Origin: DASRWT01 sp963748485
GTDB lineage: Bacteria > Methylomirabilota > Methylomirabilia > Rokubacteriales > CSP1-6
Length of the DNA stretch: 64,000 nt
Assembly (NCBI GenBank): GCA_963748485.1
Contig: CAVVJF010000019.1
Coordinates: forward strand, 835,092-899,091
Reading direction: 5' to 3'
Below the pieces are notes generated by a model, which saw nothing but the letters and a program-made list of their open reading frames with translations, was not told where the DNA came from and made no database searches. The position numbers and the translations under genes were made by a program. Shown here piece by piece: positions 55,218 through 63,401 of this stretch. Within the stretch, counting starts at the first letter, position 1. Each line of letters opens with the position of its first letter.

Positions 55218-56461
55218 GCGCGGGCGCCGGCGGGCACGGCGGTGGGCACCGCATCGCGGAGCCCGGCCGGCCACCAGTGATTCACCCAGCCCTCGTCGTT
55301 CCACGTCCCGCGGAGCTCGGGGAGGACCTTCTTGGCGAACAGGTCCATGTTCTCGAGCGTCAGCTCGTGGGGCATGGAGCCGATCTGCAGCAGCACCATG
55401 AGATTGCCCACGTTGAGGCCTTTGATCACTTCTTCCTTGAGGCGATCGCGCACGGTGGCCGGGCTCCCGGAGATGACGTAGCCCTTCTCCACGAAGTCGC
55501 GGTAACGGAGGGTCTTCGGGTCCACGGCGTGGCGGATAGGCTTGGCCACCGCGGAGACGAGGCTCCGGTAGTCCTGGTTGCCGGGCGGCGAGAGGAACTG
55601 GGGCGGCCAGTGCAGGCACTTGTGATAGAAGTACTCGACGTGCTTGGCGTACTTCTCCTCGGCCTGCGCGTCGGTCTCCGCGACGGTGACGAGCTGGAGG
55701 AAACCCGCGCGATAGGGGTTGGCGTCCTTCCCGCGATCCGTGACGACCTGCCAGTAGCCGTCCATCATCGACTTCGCCGCCTTCGCCCCCGAGTAGGAGA
55801 GGAAGCAGTAGCAGACGTTGTTCTCGACGGCGAAGTCGAAGGTGCTGATGCTGCCCGAGCCCGGCACCCACACTGGCGGATGCGGCTGCTGGATGGGGCG
55901 CGGCCAGAGGTTCACGTTGGCGAGCTGATAGTAGCGCCCGTTCCACGCGAAGATCTCGCGCGCCTGCCACGCCTTCAGCGTGAGGGCGAAGGCCTCGCGG
56001 TAGCGCTCGCGATGCTCCATGGGCGTGATGCCGTAGCAGAAGTTCACGTCCATGGGGCTGCCCAGCGGCAGGCCCGCCACCAGCCGCCCGCCGCTGATGC
56101 AGTCGAGCATCGCGTATTCCTCGGCGACGCGGATGGGCGGGTTCGAAGTGGGCAGCGTGGCGCCCATCTGCACGATGGCGACGTTGGAGCCGTTGGTCGC
56201 CTTCGCCAGCACCGCGCCCATGATGTTCGGGCTCGGCATGAAGCCGTAGGCGTTCTGGTGATGCTCGTTGGTGCACACGCCGTCGAAGCCGGCGCGCGCC
56301 GCGAACAAGAGCTCGTCCAGCGTCCAGTTGTAGTACTGGCCCACCCGCTTCGGATCGGCGAGCTCGTGCCACGGCGGCGTCACCCACACGGACTCGTGCT
56401 TCTTCTCGAAGTCGGGGGGCAGCTCGCGGTGCGGCATCAGGTGGAAGGCGCTGATCTTCAT
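55214..56461 (-). CDS. LLM class flavin-dependent oxidoreductase
   Basis: 415 residues, bacterial-luciferase-like. FDGVCTNEHHQNAYGFMPSPNIMGAVLAKAT and LDCISGGRLVAGLPLGSPMDVNF are family strands; IQQPHPPVWVPGSGSIST is the flavin phosphate region. It is larger than the F420 enzyme at 33604-34551, consistent with the FMN monooxygenase group. As the first structural gene after the regulator it may perform the first oxidation of the pathway. Confidence 0.88.
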   Translation of the reverse strand: MKISAFHLMPHRELPPDFEKKHESVWVTPPWHELADPKRVGQYYNWTLDELLFAARAGFDGVCTNEHHQNAYGFMPSPNIMGAVLAKATNGSNVAIVQMGATLPTSNPPIRVAEEYAMLDCISGGRLVAGLPLGSPMDVNFCYGITPMEHRERYREAFALTLKAWQAREIFAWNGRYYQLANVNLWPRPIQQPHPPVWVPGSGSISTFDFAVENNVCYCFLSYSGAKAAKSMMDGYWQVVTDRGKDANPYRAGFLQLVTVAETDAQAEEKYAKHVEYFYHKCLHWPPQFLSPPGNQDYRSLVSAVAKPIRHAVDPKTLRYRDFVEKGYVISGSPATVRDRLKEEVIKGLNVGNLMVLLQIGSMPHELTLENMDLFAKKVLPELRGTWNDEGWVNHWWPAGLRDAVPTAVPAGARA

Positions 56462-57201
56462 ATCTCTCTCCTCGCGAAGAGCTGCACGGTGTAGCGGTAG
56501 CGCTCCGGGTTGTAGCGGACGACGTCGGTCTTCACGGGCGTGCCCTGCTCGGTGAAGTAGGTGCGCACCACCTTGAGCAGGGGAGCCCGCGGCTTCATGC
56601 CGAGATAGCCCGCCACCGTGCGGTCGGCGATGACCGGCTCCACCGTCTGATCGGCGCGGGTGATGCGGCGGCCCAGCTTCTTCTCCAATGTCCGGAGGAG
56701 GGGCACGTGGGCCTGGAGATCGGCGGGGGCGAAGAGCGCGCTCACCGCGGCGGGCAGGAAGTACTCCGCGTGGGCGAACGGCTCGCCCTCGGAGAACGCG
56801 ACGGCCTCGAGCCGGCGCACGCGCTCGCCCGCGCCGAGGCCGAGGGCCTGCGCCACCAGCGGCGAGGGGCGGACCTCGTCCGTGGAGAGGAGCTTCAGCG
56901 AGAGGTTACCGGTGTAGGACAGGGCCTCGTCGAGCGAGCCGGTGAGGGCGATCGACTTCACCGGCGCCTCCACCACGAAGGTCCGGACTCCCCGGCGGCG
57001 GGAGACGAGGTGCTCGGCGGCCAGGGTGTCCAGGGCCCGGCGCACCGTGATCCGGCTCACACCGTACTGCTCGCACAGCTCCATCTCGGTGGGCAGCGGG
57101 GTGGCCGGCCCGAACTCGCCGGCCCGGATCCGGTCCACCAGGTGCTGGTGGAGCTGGAAGTAGAGGGACACCGGCCCCGGCGCTAGCCTGTGGACGGCCA
57201 T
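56458..57201 (-). CDS. GntR family (HutC/UTRA) transcriptional regulator
   Basis: 247 residues from ATG 57201. N-terminal winged helix-turn-helix: LVDRIRAGEFGPATPLPTEMELCEQYGVSRITVRRALDTL. C-terminal UTRA ligand domain with GLGAGERVRRLEAVAFSEGEPFAHAEYFLP and TYFTEQGTPVKTDVVRYNPERYRY. It heads a six-gene overlapping operon, and a palindromic operator lies eight bases upstream of its ATG, so autoregulation is likely. The effector is probably a pathway metabolite. Confidence 0.92.
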   Translation of the reverse strand: MAVHRLAPGPVSLYFQLHQHLVDRIRAGEFGPATPLPTEMELCEQYGVSRITVRRALDTLAAEHLVSRRRGVRTFVVEAPVKSIALTGSLDEALSYTGNLSLKLLSTDEVRPSPLVAQALGLGAGERVRRLEAVAFSEGEPFAHAEYFLPAAVSALFAPADLQAHVPLLRTLEKKLGRRITRADQTVEPVIADRTVAGYLGMKPRAPLLKVVRTYFTEQGTPVKTDVVRYNPERYRYTVQLFARREI

Positions 57202-57208
57202 GGTGGAC

Positions 57209-57222
57209 CTTGTTATAACAAG
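57209..57222. promoter_or_regulatory. Perfect 14-bp palindrome, candidate GntR operator
   Basis: CTTGTTATAACAAG is identical to its reverse complement and lies in the 27-base gap between the GntR start (57201, minus) and the MmcQ start (57229, plus). HutC-type GntR regulators bind short palindromes of the kind GTxTAxAC. It overlaps the region where either promoter's -10 could lie, so binding would block both directions. Confidence 0.72.
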
Positions 57223-57228
57223 TGTCCT

Positions 57229-57639
57229 ATGGCGACGCAACGGGTGGTCCGGAAGCCGGCCAGGCGGGCGGCGCCCGCGGGGGCGACGGCCGGTCCCATC
57301 GACCGGCTGCGCGCGATCTGTCTCGCCCTGCCCGACACCAGCGAGAAGGTGGCGTGGGGCGAGCCAACCTGGCGCGTGCGCGGCCGCCTCTTCGCCCAGC
57401 TCGACAACCACCACCACGGCGCCGAGCACCTGGCGGTGTGGCTACCCGCGCCCCTGGGCGAGCAGGAGGCGCTGGTGAAGACCGATCCCGCCCGCTTCTT
57501 CCGGCCGCCCTACGTGGGCATCCGCGGCTGGATCGGCGTGCGTATCGACGGGCGACCGAACTGGAAGCAGGTGGCTGATCTGGTGGAGCAGGCCTATCGG
57601 CACGTGGCCCCGGCGGCCAAGAGGAGAACGCGTGCGTAG
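57229..57639 (+). CDS. MmcQ/YjbR family DNA-binding-like protein
   Basis: 136 residues. A basic N-terminus precedes IDRLRAICLALPDTSEKVAWGEPTWRVRGRLFAQL and FFRPPYVGIRGWIGVRIDG, the MmcQ/YjbR double-wing fold. The biochemical role of this family is unknown. It starts seven bases after the palindrome and its end overlaps the monooxygenase start by eight bases, so both are expressed from the same regulated region. Confidence 0.85.
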   Translation: MATQRVVRKPARRAAPAGATAGPIDRLRAICLALPDTSEKVAWGEPTWRVRGRLFAQLDNHHHGAEHLAVWLPAPLGEQEALVKTDPARFFRPPYVGIRGWIGVRIDGRPNWKQVADLVEQAYRHVAPAAKRRTRA

Positions 57640-59224
57640 AGTCGATGCGGTGATCGTGGGCGCCGGCTTCGCCGGCATGTACATGCTGCACCGGCTGCGC
57701 GGCCTGGGCTTCTCCGCTCGGGTGTTCGAGGCGGGTGCGGGCGTGGGCGGCACGTGGTACTGGAACCGCTACCCCGGCGCGCGCTGCGACGTCGAGAGCA
57801 TGGACTACTCCTACTCGTTCTCGCCCGAGCTCGAGCAGGAGTGGGAGTGGACGGAACGCTACGCCTCCCAGCCCGAGATCCTGAAGTACGCGAACCACGT
57901 GGCCGATCGCTTCGATCTCAAGCGCGATATCCAGTTCGAGACGCGCGTGACGTCGGCGACCTTCGACGAGGCGGCGCGCCGCTGGGCGGTGCGCACCGAC
58001 CGCGGCGACGAGGTGTCCGCCGCGTTCTGCGTCATGGCCACCGGCTGCCTCTCCGATCTGCAGGTACCGCCATTCCCGGGCCTCCAGAGCTTCAAGGGCA
58101 AGCGCTACCACACCGGGAGCTGGCCGCACGAGGGCGTGGACTTCACCGGGAGGCGCGTCGGGATCATCGGCACCGGCTCGTCCGCGATCCAGTCCATCCC
58201 CATCATCGCGAAGCAGGCCGCGCACCTCTACGTGTTCCAGCGCACGCCCAACTACTCGGTGCCGGCCAAGAACGTGCCGATGGATCCCGAGTATCAGCGC
58301 CGCTGGAAGACCGAGTACCCCAAGCACCGGCAGGACGCGCGCGAGTCGCGCGTGGGCTTCGTGGTGGAGCGGAACGACGTGTCGGCACTGGCCGTCTCGG
58401 CGGAGGAGCGCGAGCGCGAGTACGAGAAGCGCTGGCAGCGCGGGGGGCTCGGCTTCGCGGCGACCTACCTCGACATCCAGACCAACCAGGACGCCAACGA
58501 CACCGCCGCCGCCTTTTTCCGCGAGAAGATCCGGGGCATCGTGCGCGACCCCGCGCTGGCCGAGCTGCTCACGCCCAAGACGTATCCGCTCGGCACCAAG
58601 CGACTATGTGTAGATACCGATTATTACGACACCTTCAACCGCGACAACGTCACCCTGGTGGACGTGCGGACCACGCCCATCGAGGAGATCCTCCCCGAGG
58701 GCCTGCGTACGCAGACGTGCTACTACGCGTTCGACAGCCTGATCTTCGCCACCGGCTTCGACGCCATGACCGGCGCGCTGTCGCGGATCGACATCCGCGG
58801 CCGCGGCGGCGCGAGCCTCAAGGAGAAGTGGACGGCGGGGCCGCGCACGTATCTGGGGCTCACCGTCGCCGGCTTCCCCAACCTCTTCGCCATCACCGGT
58901 CCCGGCAGCCCGTCGGTGCTCAGCAACATGATCGTGTCCATCGAGCAGCACGCCGACTGGATCGCGGATTGCCTTGCCTATCTCCGCGACCACGGCCAGC
59001 GGACCATCGAGGCCACGCGGGAAGCGGAGGACGCCTGGGTGGAGCACGTCAACCAGGTGGGCGACATGACCCTCTACCCGAAGGCGGCCTCCTGGTACAC
59101 GGGCGCCAACGTGCCGGGCAAGCCGCGCGTCTTCATGCCCTACGTGGGCGGCGTGGGCCTGTATCGCGAGAAGTGCGCGGACGTCGCCGCCAAGGGCTAC
59201 GAGGGATTCACGCTCGGCGGTTAG
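57632..59224 (+). CDS. FAD/NADPH-dependent Baeyer-Villiger-type monooxygenase
   Basis: 530 residues. VDAVIVGAGFAGMYMLHRLR is the FAD Rossmann start, GVGGTWYWNRYPGARCDVES the typical follow-up, and FKGKRYHTGSWP (from residue 154) the BVMO fingerprint F-x-G-x-x-x-H-x-x-x-W. A second Rossmann GTGSSA lies at about 179. It would insert oxygen next to a ketone, giving an ester or lactone. The alpha/beta hydrolase of the divergent operon is a natural next step. Length and motifs match cyclohexanone-type enzymes. Confidence 0.92.
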   Translation: MRRVDAVIVGAGFAGMYMLHRLRGLGFSARVFEAGAGVGGTWYWNRYPGARCDVESMDYSYSFSPELEQEWEWTERYASQPEILKYANHVADRFDLKRDIQFETRVTSATFDEAARRWAVRTDRGDEVSAAFCVMATGCLSDLQVPPFPGLQSFKGKRYHTGSWPHEGVDFTGRRVGIIGTGSSAIQSIPIIAKQAAHLYVFQRTPNYSVPAKNVPMDPEYQRRWKTEYPKHRQDARESRVGFVVERNDVSALAVSAEEREREYEKRWQRGGLGFAATYLDIQTNQDANDTAAAFFREKIRGIVRDPALAELLTPKTYPLGTKRLCVDTDYYDTFNRDNVTLVDVRTTPIEEILPEGLRTQTCYYAFDSLIFATGFDAMTGALSRIDIRGRGGASLKEKWTAGPRTYLGLTVAGFPNLFAITGPGSPSVLSNMIVSIEQHADWIADCLAYLRDHGQRTIEATREAEDAWVEHVNQVGDMTLYPKAASWYTGANVPGKPRVFMPYVGGVGLYREKCADVAAKGYEGFTLGG

Positions 59225-59601
59225 AGCCGGGTGACGTTGGCCGCCACGCACACCCAGCGGCCGCCGCGCTTCGCCCACACATCCGTGTAGCGCCCCGCGC
59301 CGGGCTGCCCGTCCGCCTTCGTATACGTGGTGCGCGCGTGGATCAGGGCCACGTCGCCCAGCACCCGGATCAGCACGTCCTCGATCCCGAGATTCTTCAC
59401 GGTGGAGCCACGGCCGATCTGGGCCAGGAAGCCCGCGCGGTCCAGCAGCGAGCAGTCGGGGTTGCTGTTCACGAAGTCGTCCGAGAGGTTCGCGTCGAAC
59501 CACTTCACGTCGGCCTCGCTGACGGATCTGATGTACTCGCGATTGAGCGCCTCGAGCTCGACCTGATCGGTGGCGGTAGCGGTGGACGTCATGGTCAACA
59601 C
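59221..59601 (-). CDS. NTF2-like (SnoaL/DUF4440) protein A
   Basis: 126 residues. EALNREYIRSVSEADVKWFDANLSDDFVNSNPDCSLLDRAGFL is the cone-shaped NTF2 fold pattern, followed by VALIHARTTYT and GRYTDVWAKRGGRWVCVAANV. It is a close paralogue of the gene immediately upstream (59595-59960) with the same motif order. Such proteins are small dehydratases, isomerases or ligand pockets; no activity is assignable. Convergent with the BVMO (four-base overlap). Confidence 0.85.
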   Translation of the reverse strand: MLTMTSTATATDQVELEALNREYIRSVSEADVKWFDANLSDDFVNSNPDCSLLDRAGFLAQIGRGSTVKNLGIEDVLIRVLGDVALIHARTTYTKADGQPGAGRYTDVWAKRGGRWVCVAANVTRL

Positions 59602-59960
59602 CTCACGAAGTGGGCGGACACGCAGAGCCAGCGCCCGTTCCGCCGCTGCCAGATGTCGGTGTATCGGCCGCGGCCGTGGCTGCCGTCGGGGCGCGTGTCC
59701 TCGAAACTCGCGTGGATCAGGGCCGTGTCGCCCAGGTGCTGGATGCGCACGTCGGGCGCCCGGAAGCTGGTGACGTTGTGCGGCCGCCCGATGCGCGCCA
59801 GGAAGCCCGCCTTGTCCACGAAGGAGCCGTCGGGGTTGGTGGCGCGGTAGTCCTCGGTCAGGTGCTCGGCGTACCAGGCCACGTCGGACTTCTCCGCGGC
59901 GAGGAGATAGCCCCGGTTGAGGCCCTCGAGGGTCTGGAGCTCTTCCGCCTTGGATGCCAT
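59595..59960 (-). CDS. NTF2-like (SnoaL/DUF4440) protein B
   Basis: 121 residues. EGLNRGYLLAAEKSDVAWYAEHLTEDYRATNPDGSFVDKAGFLARIGRP and ALIHASFEDTRPDGSHGRGRYTDIWQRRNGRWLCVSAHFVRC mirror protein A, so the pair arose by tandem duplication. Overlaps A's start by seven bases. A stop codon then a 19-base gap follow the PF04392-type gene, which may be co-transcribed. Confidence 0.85.
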   Translation of the reverse strand: MASKAEELQTLEGLNRGYLLAAEKSDVAWYAEHLTEDYRATNPDGSFVDKAGFLARIGRPHNVTSFRAPDVRIQHLGDTALIHASFEDTRPDGSHGRGRYTDIWQRRNGRWLCVSAHFVRC

Positions 59961-59979
59961 GTCCCTCTTCCTCCTTTGC

Positions 59980-60960
59980 CTACTCTACGACCTCGTCCGC
60001 GCGCACGAGGACTTCCCGTGGGATCGTGAGGCCCAGCATCTTGGCCGTCTTGAGGTTGATGGCGAAGTACGGCCGCGCGAGCTGCTCCACCGGCAGGTCG
60101 CCGGGCTTAGCCCCCTTCAGGATGCGCTCGACCTGCTTCGCCGAGAGCAAGCCGGCCGCGTGGTAGCTGATCCCGTAGCTGGCGAGCGCGCCGTTCACCA
60201 CGGCCACGTGCTCCTGCAGCATGATCGGCAGCTGCTTGGCCAGGGCGACCTCGATGACCACGTCGTTCTGGCTCGTCACCATCGCGTCGCCGACATACAG
60301 GATGGCGTCGGCGTCGGCGGGACGGAGGGCGTGCAGGCTCTTCCGAAGCTCGTCTACCGAGGTGACCGGCCGCTCCACGAGCTGCACCTTGAGCGTGCGG
60401 GCCGTGGTGCGCGCAATTTCGAGCGATGCGAGCGCCGCGGGATTACCGACGGTGTAAAACACCGCGATGCGCCGCGCTTTCGGCACCATCGCCATCAGAA
60501 CCTCGAAACGCTTGGCGGTAAGGTCCTGGAGCTGGCCGTGCACGCCCGTGAGCCGTCCGCCGGGCTTCCGGAAGCTCTCGACGAGACCGGCGACCACCGG
60601 ATCGGCGCCGGCGTAGAAGACGATGGGCACGCGCTGGGTGGCGCGCCGAGTGGCGAGGGTGGCGGAGGTGGACACCGAGTAGATCACGTCCACCTTCTGA
60701 CCTTCGAGCGCTTTCGCGGCCGCCTCCAGCGCGTTGATATCGCCCTTGGAGTCCCGGACGTGAAGAACGACGTGCTTGCCCTCGACGAGCCCCGCCTCCT
60801 TGAGCCCCTGCCGTAGCCCGTCGACGGCCAGCGAGAAGGGTCCCCCCTGGAGGACCACGCCCACCTGGTAGACGCGGACCGGCTGCGCCCCGGCGGAAGA
60901 GGGTACGAACACCGCGAGCGCAGTCGCGAGAAGGGCCCATCCGAGGCGTCGCATGCTCAA
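59980..60960 (-). CDS. ABC transporter substrate-binding protein (PF04392 family)
   Basis: 326 residues. A signal peptide (MSMRRLGWALLATALAVFVPSSAGAQ) precedes a two-lobed binding fold: GLRQGLKEAGLVEGKHVVLHVRDSKGD, VDVIYSVSTSATLATRRATQRVPIVFY, RLTGVHGQLQDLTAKRFEVL. It ends LKTAKMLGLTIPREVLVRADEVVE, the family signature. Intact homologue of the broken gene at 17733-18598. The ATG overlaps the LysR stop. No permease or ATPase is present nearby. Confidence 0.88.
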   Translation of the reverse strand: MSMRRLGWALLATALAVFVPSSAGAQPVRVYQVGVVLQGGPFSLAVDGLRQGLKEAGLVEGKHVVLHVRDSKGDINALEAAAKALEGQKVDVIYSVSTSATLATRRATQRVPIVFYAGADPVVAGLVESFRKPGGRLTGVHGQLQDLTAKRFEVLMAMVPKARRIAVFYTVGNPAALASLEIARTTARTLKVQLVERPVTSVDELRKSLHALRPADADAILYVGDAMVTSQNDVVIEVALAKQLPIMLQEHVAVVNGALASYGISYHAAGLLSAKQVERILKGAKPGDLPVEQLARPYFAINLKTAKMLGLTIPREVLVRADEVVE

Positions 60961-61907
60961 CCCTTTTCCATCACTCCGCGAATCTTAGCAGGCTTGCGCT
61001 CAGAGCGGGCCAGCCGCGCTCCCGCGCGCGCGCCGGCGGCGGCGAGGAGGTCGGCCAGCCGCGCCAGCGCGGGCTGGCGTCGGGCCACCGCGCGCCACAC
61101 GAGCGCCACAGGCAGGGCCGGGACCTGCGCGGGCTCGCTGACTACACTATCCGATGGCGCCTCCGCCAGGGCGAGCGCGGGCACCAGCCCGATACCGAGA
61201 CCGCCCGAGACATAGGACAAGAGCAGCGACACGCTCGGCACGTCGATGGTGGAGACGGGCCGGACGCGGTGGCCCGCCAGGTACTGGTCCAGGAGCGCGC
61301 GGCCGCGGCTCTCCGCTGCCAGGCGCAGCACGGGCTCACGCCGGAGCCGCTCCGTCAGCGGCGCACTCTCGCGGCGGCCGCGGCGCGGGCCCACCCACAC
61401 GAAGGGCTGGTCGAAGAGGTGGCGGTCCTCGAGTCCGCGCGGGATCTCCTGACCCGTCACCACGGCCAGGTCCACGTCGCCCGCCAGCACCAGGCGCACG
61501 CCGGCGCGCGAGTGGGCGGTGACGATCTCAAAGCGCACCGGCGGCTCCTCGTCTAGGAGGTCGCGCAGCACCGGAGCCAGCAGCCCCTTGCCCAGATAGT
61601 CGCTCACCGCCATCCGAATCGTCACTGCGGACCGCCCGGCCAGCGCGGCCAGTTGGCCGAAGGCCGCCTCCGCGCCCGTCCAGAGCTCGCGTACCACCGG
61701 CAACGCGGCCTCGCCCGCGGCCGAGAGGCGCACCCCGCGCCCGGCGCGCTCGAAGAGCTTCAGGCCGAAATGGGCCTCGAGGCGCCGGATCTGCTGGCTC
61801 ACGGCGGAGGAGGTGATGTGGCGCTGGCGCGCCGCCGCCGCGACCGAGCCCGTGCGAGCCACCGCGAGCAGGGTCTCCAGGGCGGGGAAGAGGGCGGCGT
61901 CGATCAT
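60957..61907 (-). CDS. LysR family transcriptional regulator
   Basis: 316 residues from ATG 61907. N-terminal HTH: LETLLAVARTGSVAAAARQRHITSSAVSQQIRRLEAHFGLKLFER. C-terminal effector domain with VDLAVVTGQEIPRGLEDRHLF and SVSLLLSYVSGGLGIGLVPALALAE. It is divergent from leuC with a 90-base gap, so it may control leuCD, and it is coupled to the substrate-binding gene. The ligand is unknown. Confidence 0.9.
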   Translation of the reverse strand: MIDAALFPALETLLAVARTGSVAAAARQRHITSSAVSQQIRRLEAHFGLKLFERAGRGVRLSAAGEAALPVVRELWTGAEAAFGQLAALAGRSAVTIRMAVSDYLGKGLLAPVLRDLLDEEPPVRFEIVTAHSRAGVRLVLAGDVDLAVVTGQEIPRGLEDRHLFDQPFVWVGPRRGRRESAPLTERLRREPVLRLAAESRGRALLDQYLAGHRVRPVSTIDVPSVSLLLSYVSGGLGIGLVPALALAEAPSDSVVSEPAQVPALPVALVWRAVARRQPALARLADLLAAAGARAGARLARSERKPAKIRGVMEKG

Positions 61908-61997
61908 GAAGCGGAGCTTACCATTCCCTGCAGAACCTTTCACTGGACTACACGGTGGGGCTGGGGCACGATGGCCTCCCCGAAGGAGGGAGTCCCC

Positions 61998-63401
61998 ATG
62001 GCACGCACGCTGCTCGACAAGGTGTGGGAAGCGCACTCGGTGCGGACGCTGCCGTCCGGCCAGACCCAACTCCTGATCGGCCTCCACCTCATCCACGAGG
62101 TGACGACGCCGCAGGCTTTCCAGATGCTGAAGGAGCTCAAGCTCAAGGTGCGCATGCCCGAGCGCACCTTCGGCACGCTGGACCACATCATCCCGACGAC
62201 GGACCAGACGCGCCCCTACGCCGACCCGATGGCGGAGGACATGGCCGCGCACATGTACAAGAACATGAAGGACTTCGGCCTGAACCTCTTCGACATGGCC
62301 ACGGGCAAGCAGGGCATCGTGCACGTGATCGGGCCCGAGCTCGGCCTCACCCAGCCCGGCATGACCATCGCCTGCGGCGACAGCCACACTTCCACCCACG
62401 GGGCCGTCGGCGCCATCGCCTTCGGCATCGGCACCACCCAGGTGCGTGACGTGCTCGCCACGCAGTGCCTCAGCATGGCCAAGCCCAAGCTCCGCCAGGT
62501 GCGCGTGGAGGGCGCCCTCGCCAAGGGCGTCTACGCCAAGGACGTGATCCTCGCCATCATCAATCAGCTCGGCGTGAAGGGCGGCGTCGGCTACGCCTAC
62601 GAGTACGCGGGGCCCGTCATCGAGCGCATGACGATGGAGGAGCGCCTCACCGTCTGCAACATGTCGATCGAGGGCGGCGCGCGCTGCGGTTACGTCAATC
62701 CCGACGCCACCACCATCGACTATCTTCGCGGCAAGCCCTACGCGCAGCAGGGCGCGGCCTTCGACCGTGCCGTCACGTGGTGGAAGTCCATCGCGACCGA
62801 GGCGGACGCCAAGTTCGACGACGTCAAGCGCATCGACGGCTCCTCGCTCGAGCCCGTCGTCACCTGGGGCATCAATCCGGAGATGTCCGTCGGCGTCGGC
62901 CAGCGTATCCCCGCGCCGGACTCCAAGCCCGAGCCCGAGCGTCCCACGTATCGCGAGGCGCTGGCTCACATGGGGTTCGAGGCGGGGCAGGCCATCAAGG
63001 GCACGAAGATCGACGTGGCCTTCGTGGGATCGTGCACCAACGGGCGGCTGTCCGATCTGCGCATCGCCGCCGAGGTCGCCAAGAAGGGCAAGGTGGCCAA
63101 GCACGTGCGCGCCCTCATCGTGCCCGGCTCGCAGCAGGTGGCCAAGGCCGCCGAGGCCGAGGGCCTGCACGAGATCTTCCAGGCCGCCGGCTTTCAGTGG
63201 CGCAAGGCCGGCTGCTCGATGTGCCTCGGCATGAACGACGACAAGCTCCAGGGGCGCGAGATGAGCGCCTCCTCCAGCAACCGCAACTTCATCGGCCGCC
63301 AGGGCAGCCCCACCGGGCGCACGCTCCTCATGAGCCCGGCCATGGTGGTGGCGGCCGCCATCAACGGCGTCGTCACCGACGTGCGGGAGATCCTCAAGTG
63401 A
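61998..63401 (+). CDS. leuC: 3-isopropylmalate dehydratase large subunit
   Basis: 467 residues from ATG 61998 with AAGGAGG seven bases upstream. Aconitase-fold signatures: TLDHIIPTTDQTR, IACGDSHTSTHGAVGAIAFGIGT and the Fe-S ligands in VGSCTNGR (about residue 346) and GCSMCLGMN (about 405). It isomerises 2- to 3-isopropylmalate in leucine synthesis with LeuD. The following leuD overlaps by four bases. Confidence 0.94.
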   Translation: MARTLLDKVWEAHSVRTLPSGQTQLLIGLHLIHEVTTPQAFQMLKELKLKVRMPERTFGTLDHIIPTTDQTRPYADPMAEDMAAHMYKNMKDFGLNLFDMATGKQGIVHVIGPELGLTQPGMTIACGDSHTSTHGAVGAIAFGIGTTQVRDVLATQCLSMAKPKLRQVRVEGALAKGVYAKDVILAIINQLGVKGGVGYAYEYAGPVIERMTMEERLTVCNMSIEGGARCGYVNPDATTIDYLRGKPYAQQGAAFDRAVTWWKSIATEADAKFDDVKRIDGSSLEPVVTWGINPEMSVGVGQRIPAPDSKPEPERPTYREALAHMGFEAGQAIKGTKIDVAFVGSCTNGRLSDLRIAAEVAKKGKVAKHVRALIVPGSQQVAKAAEAEGLHEIFQAAGFQWRKAGCSMCLGMNDDKLQGREMSASSSNRNFIGRQGSPTGRTLLMSPAMVVAAAINGVVTDVREILK

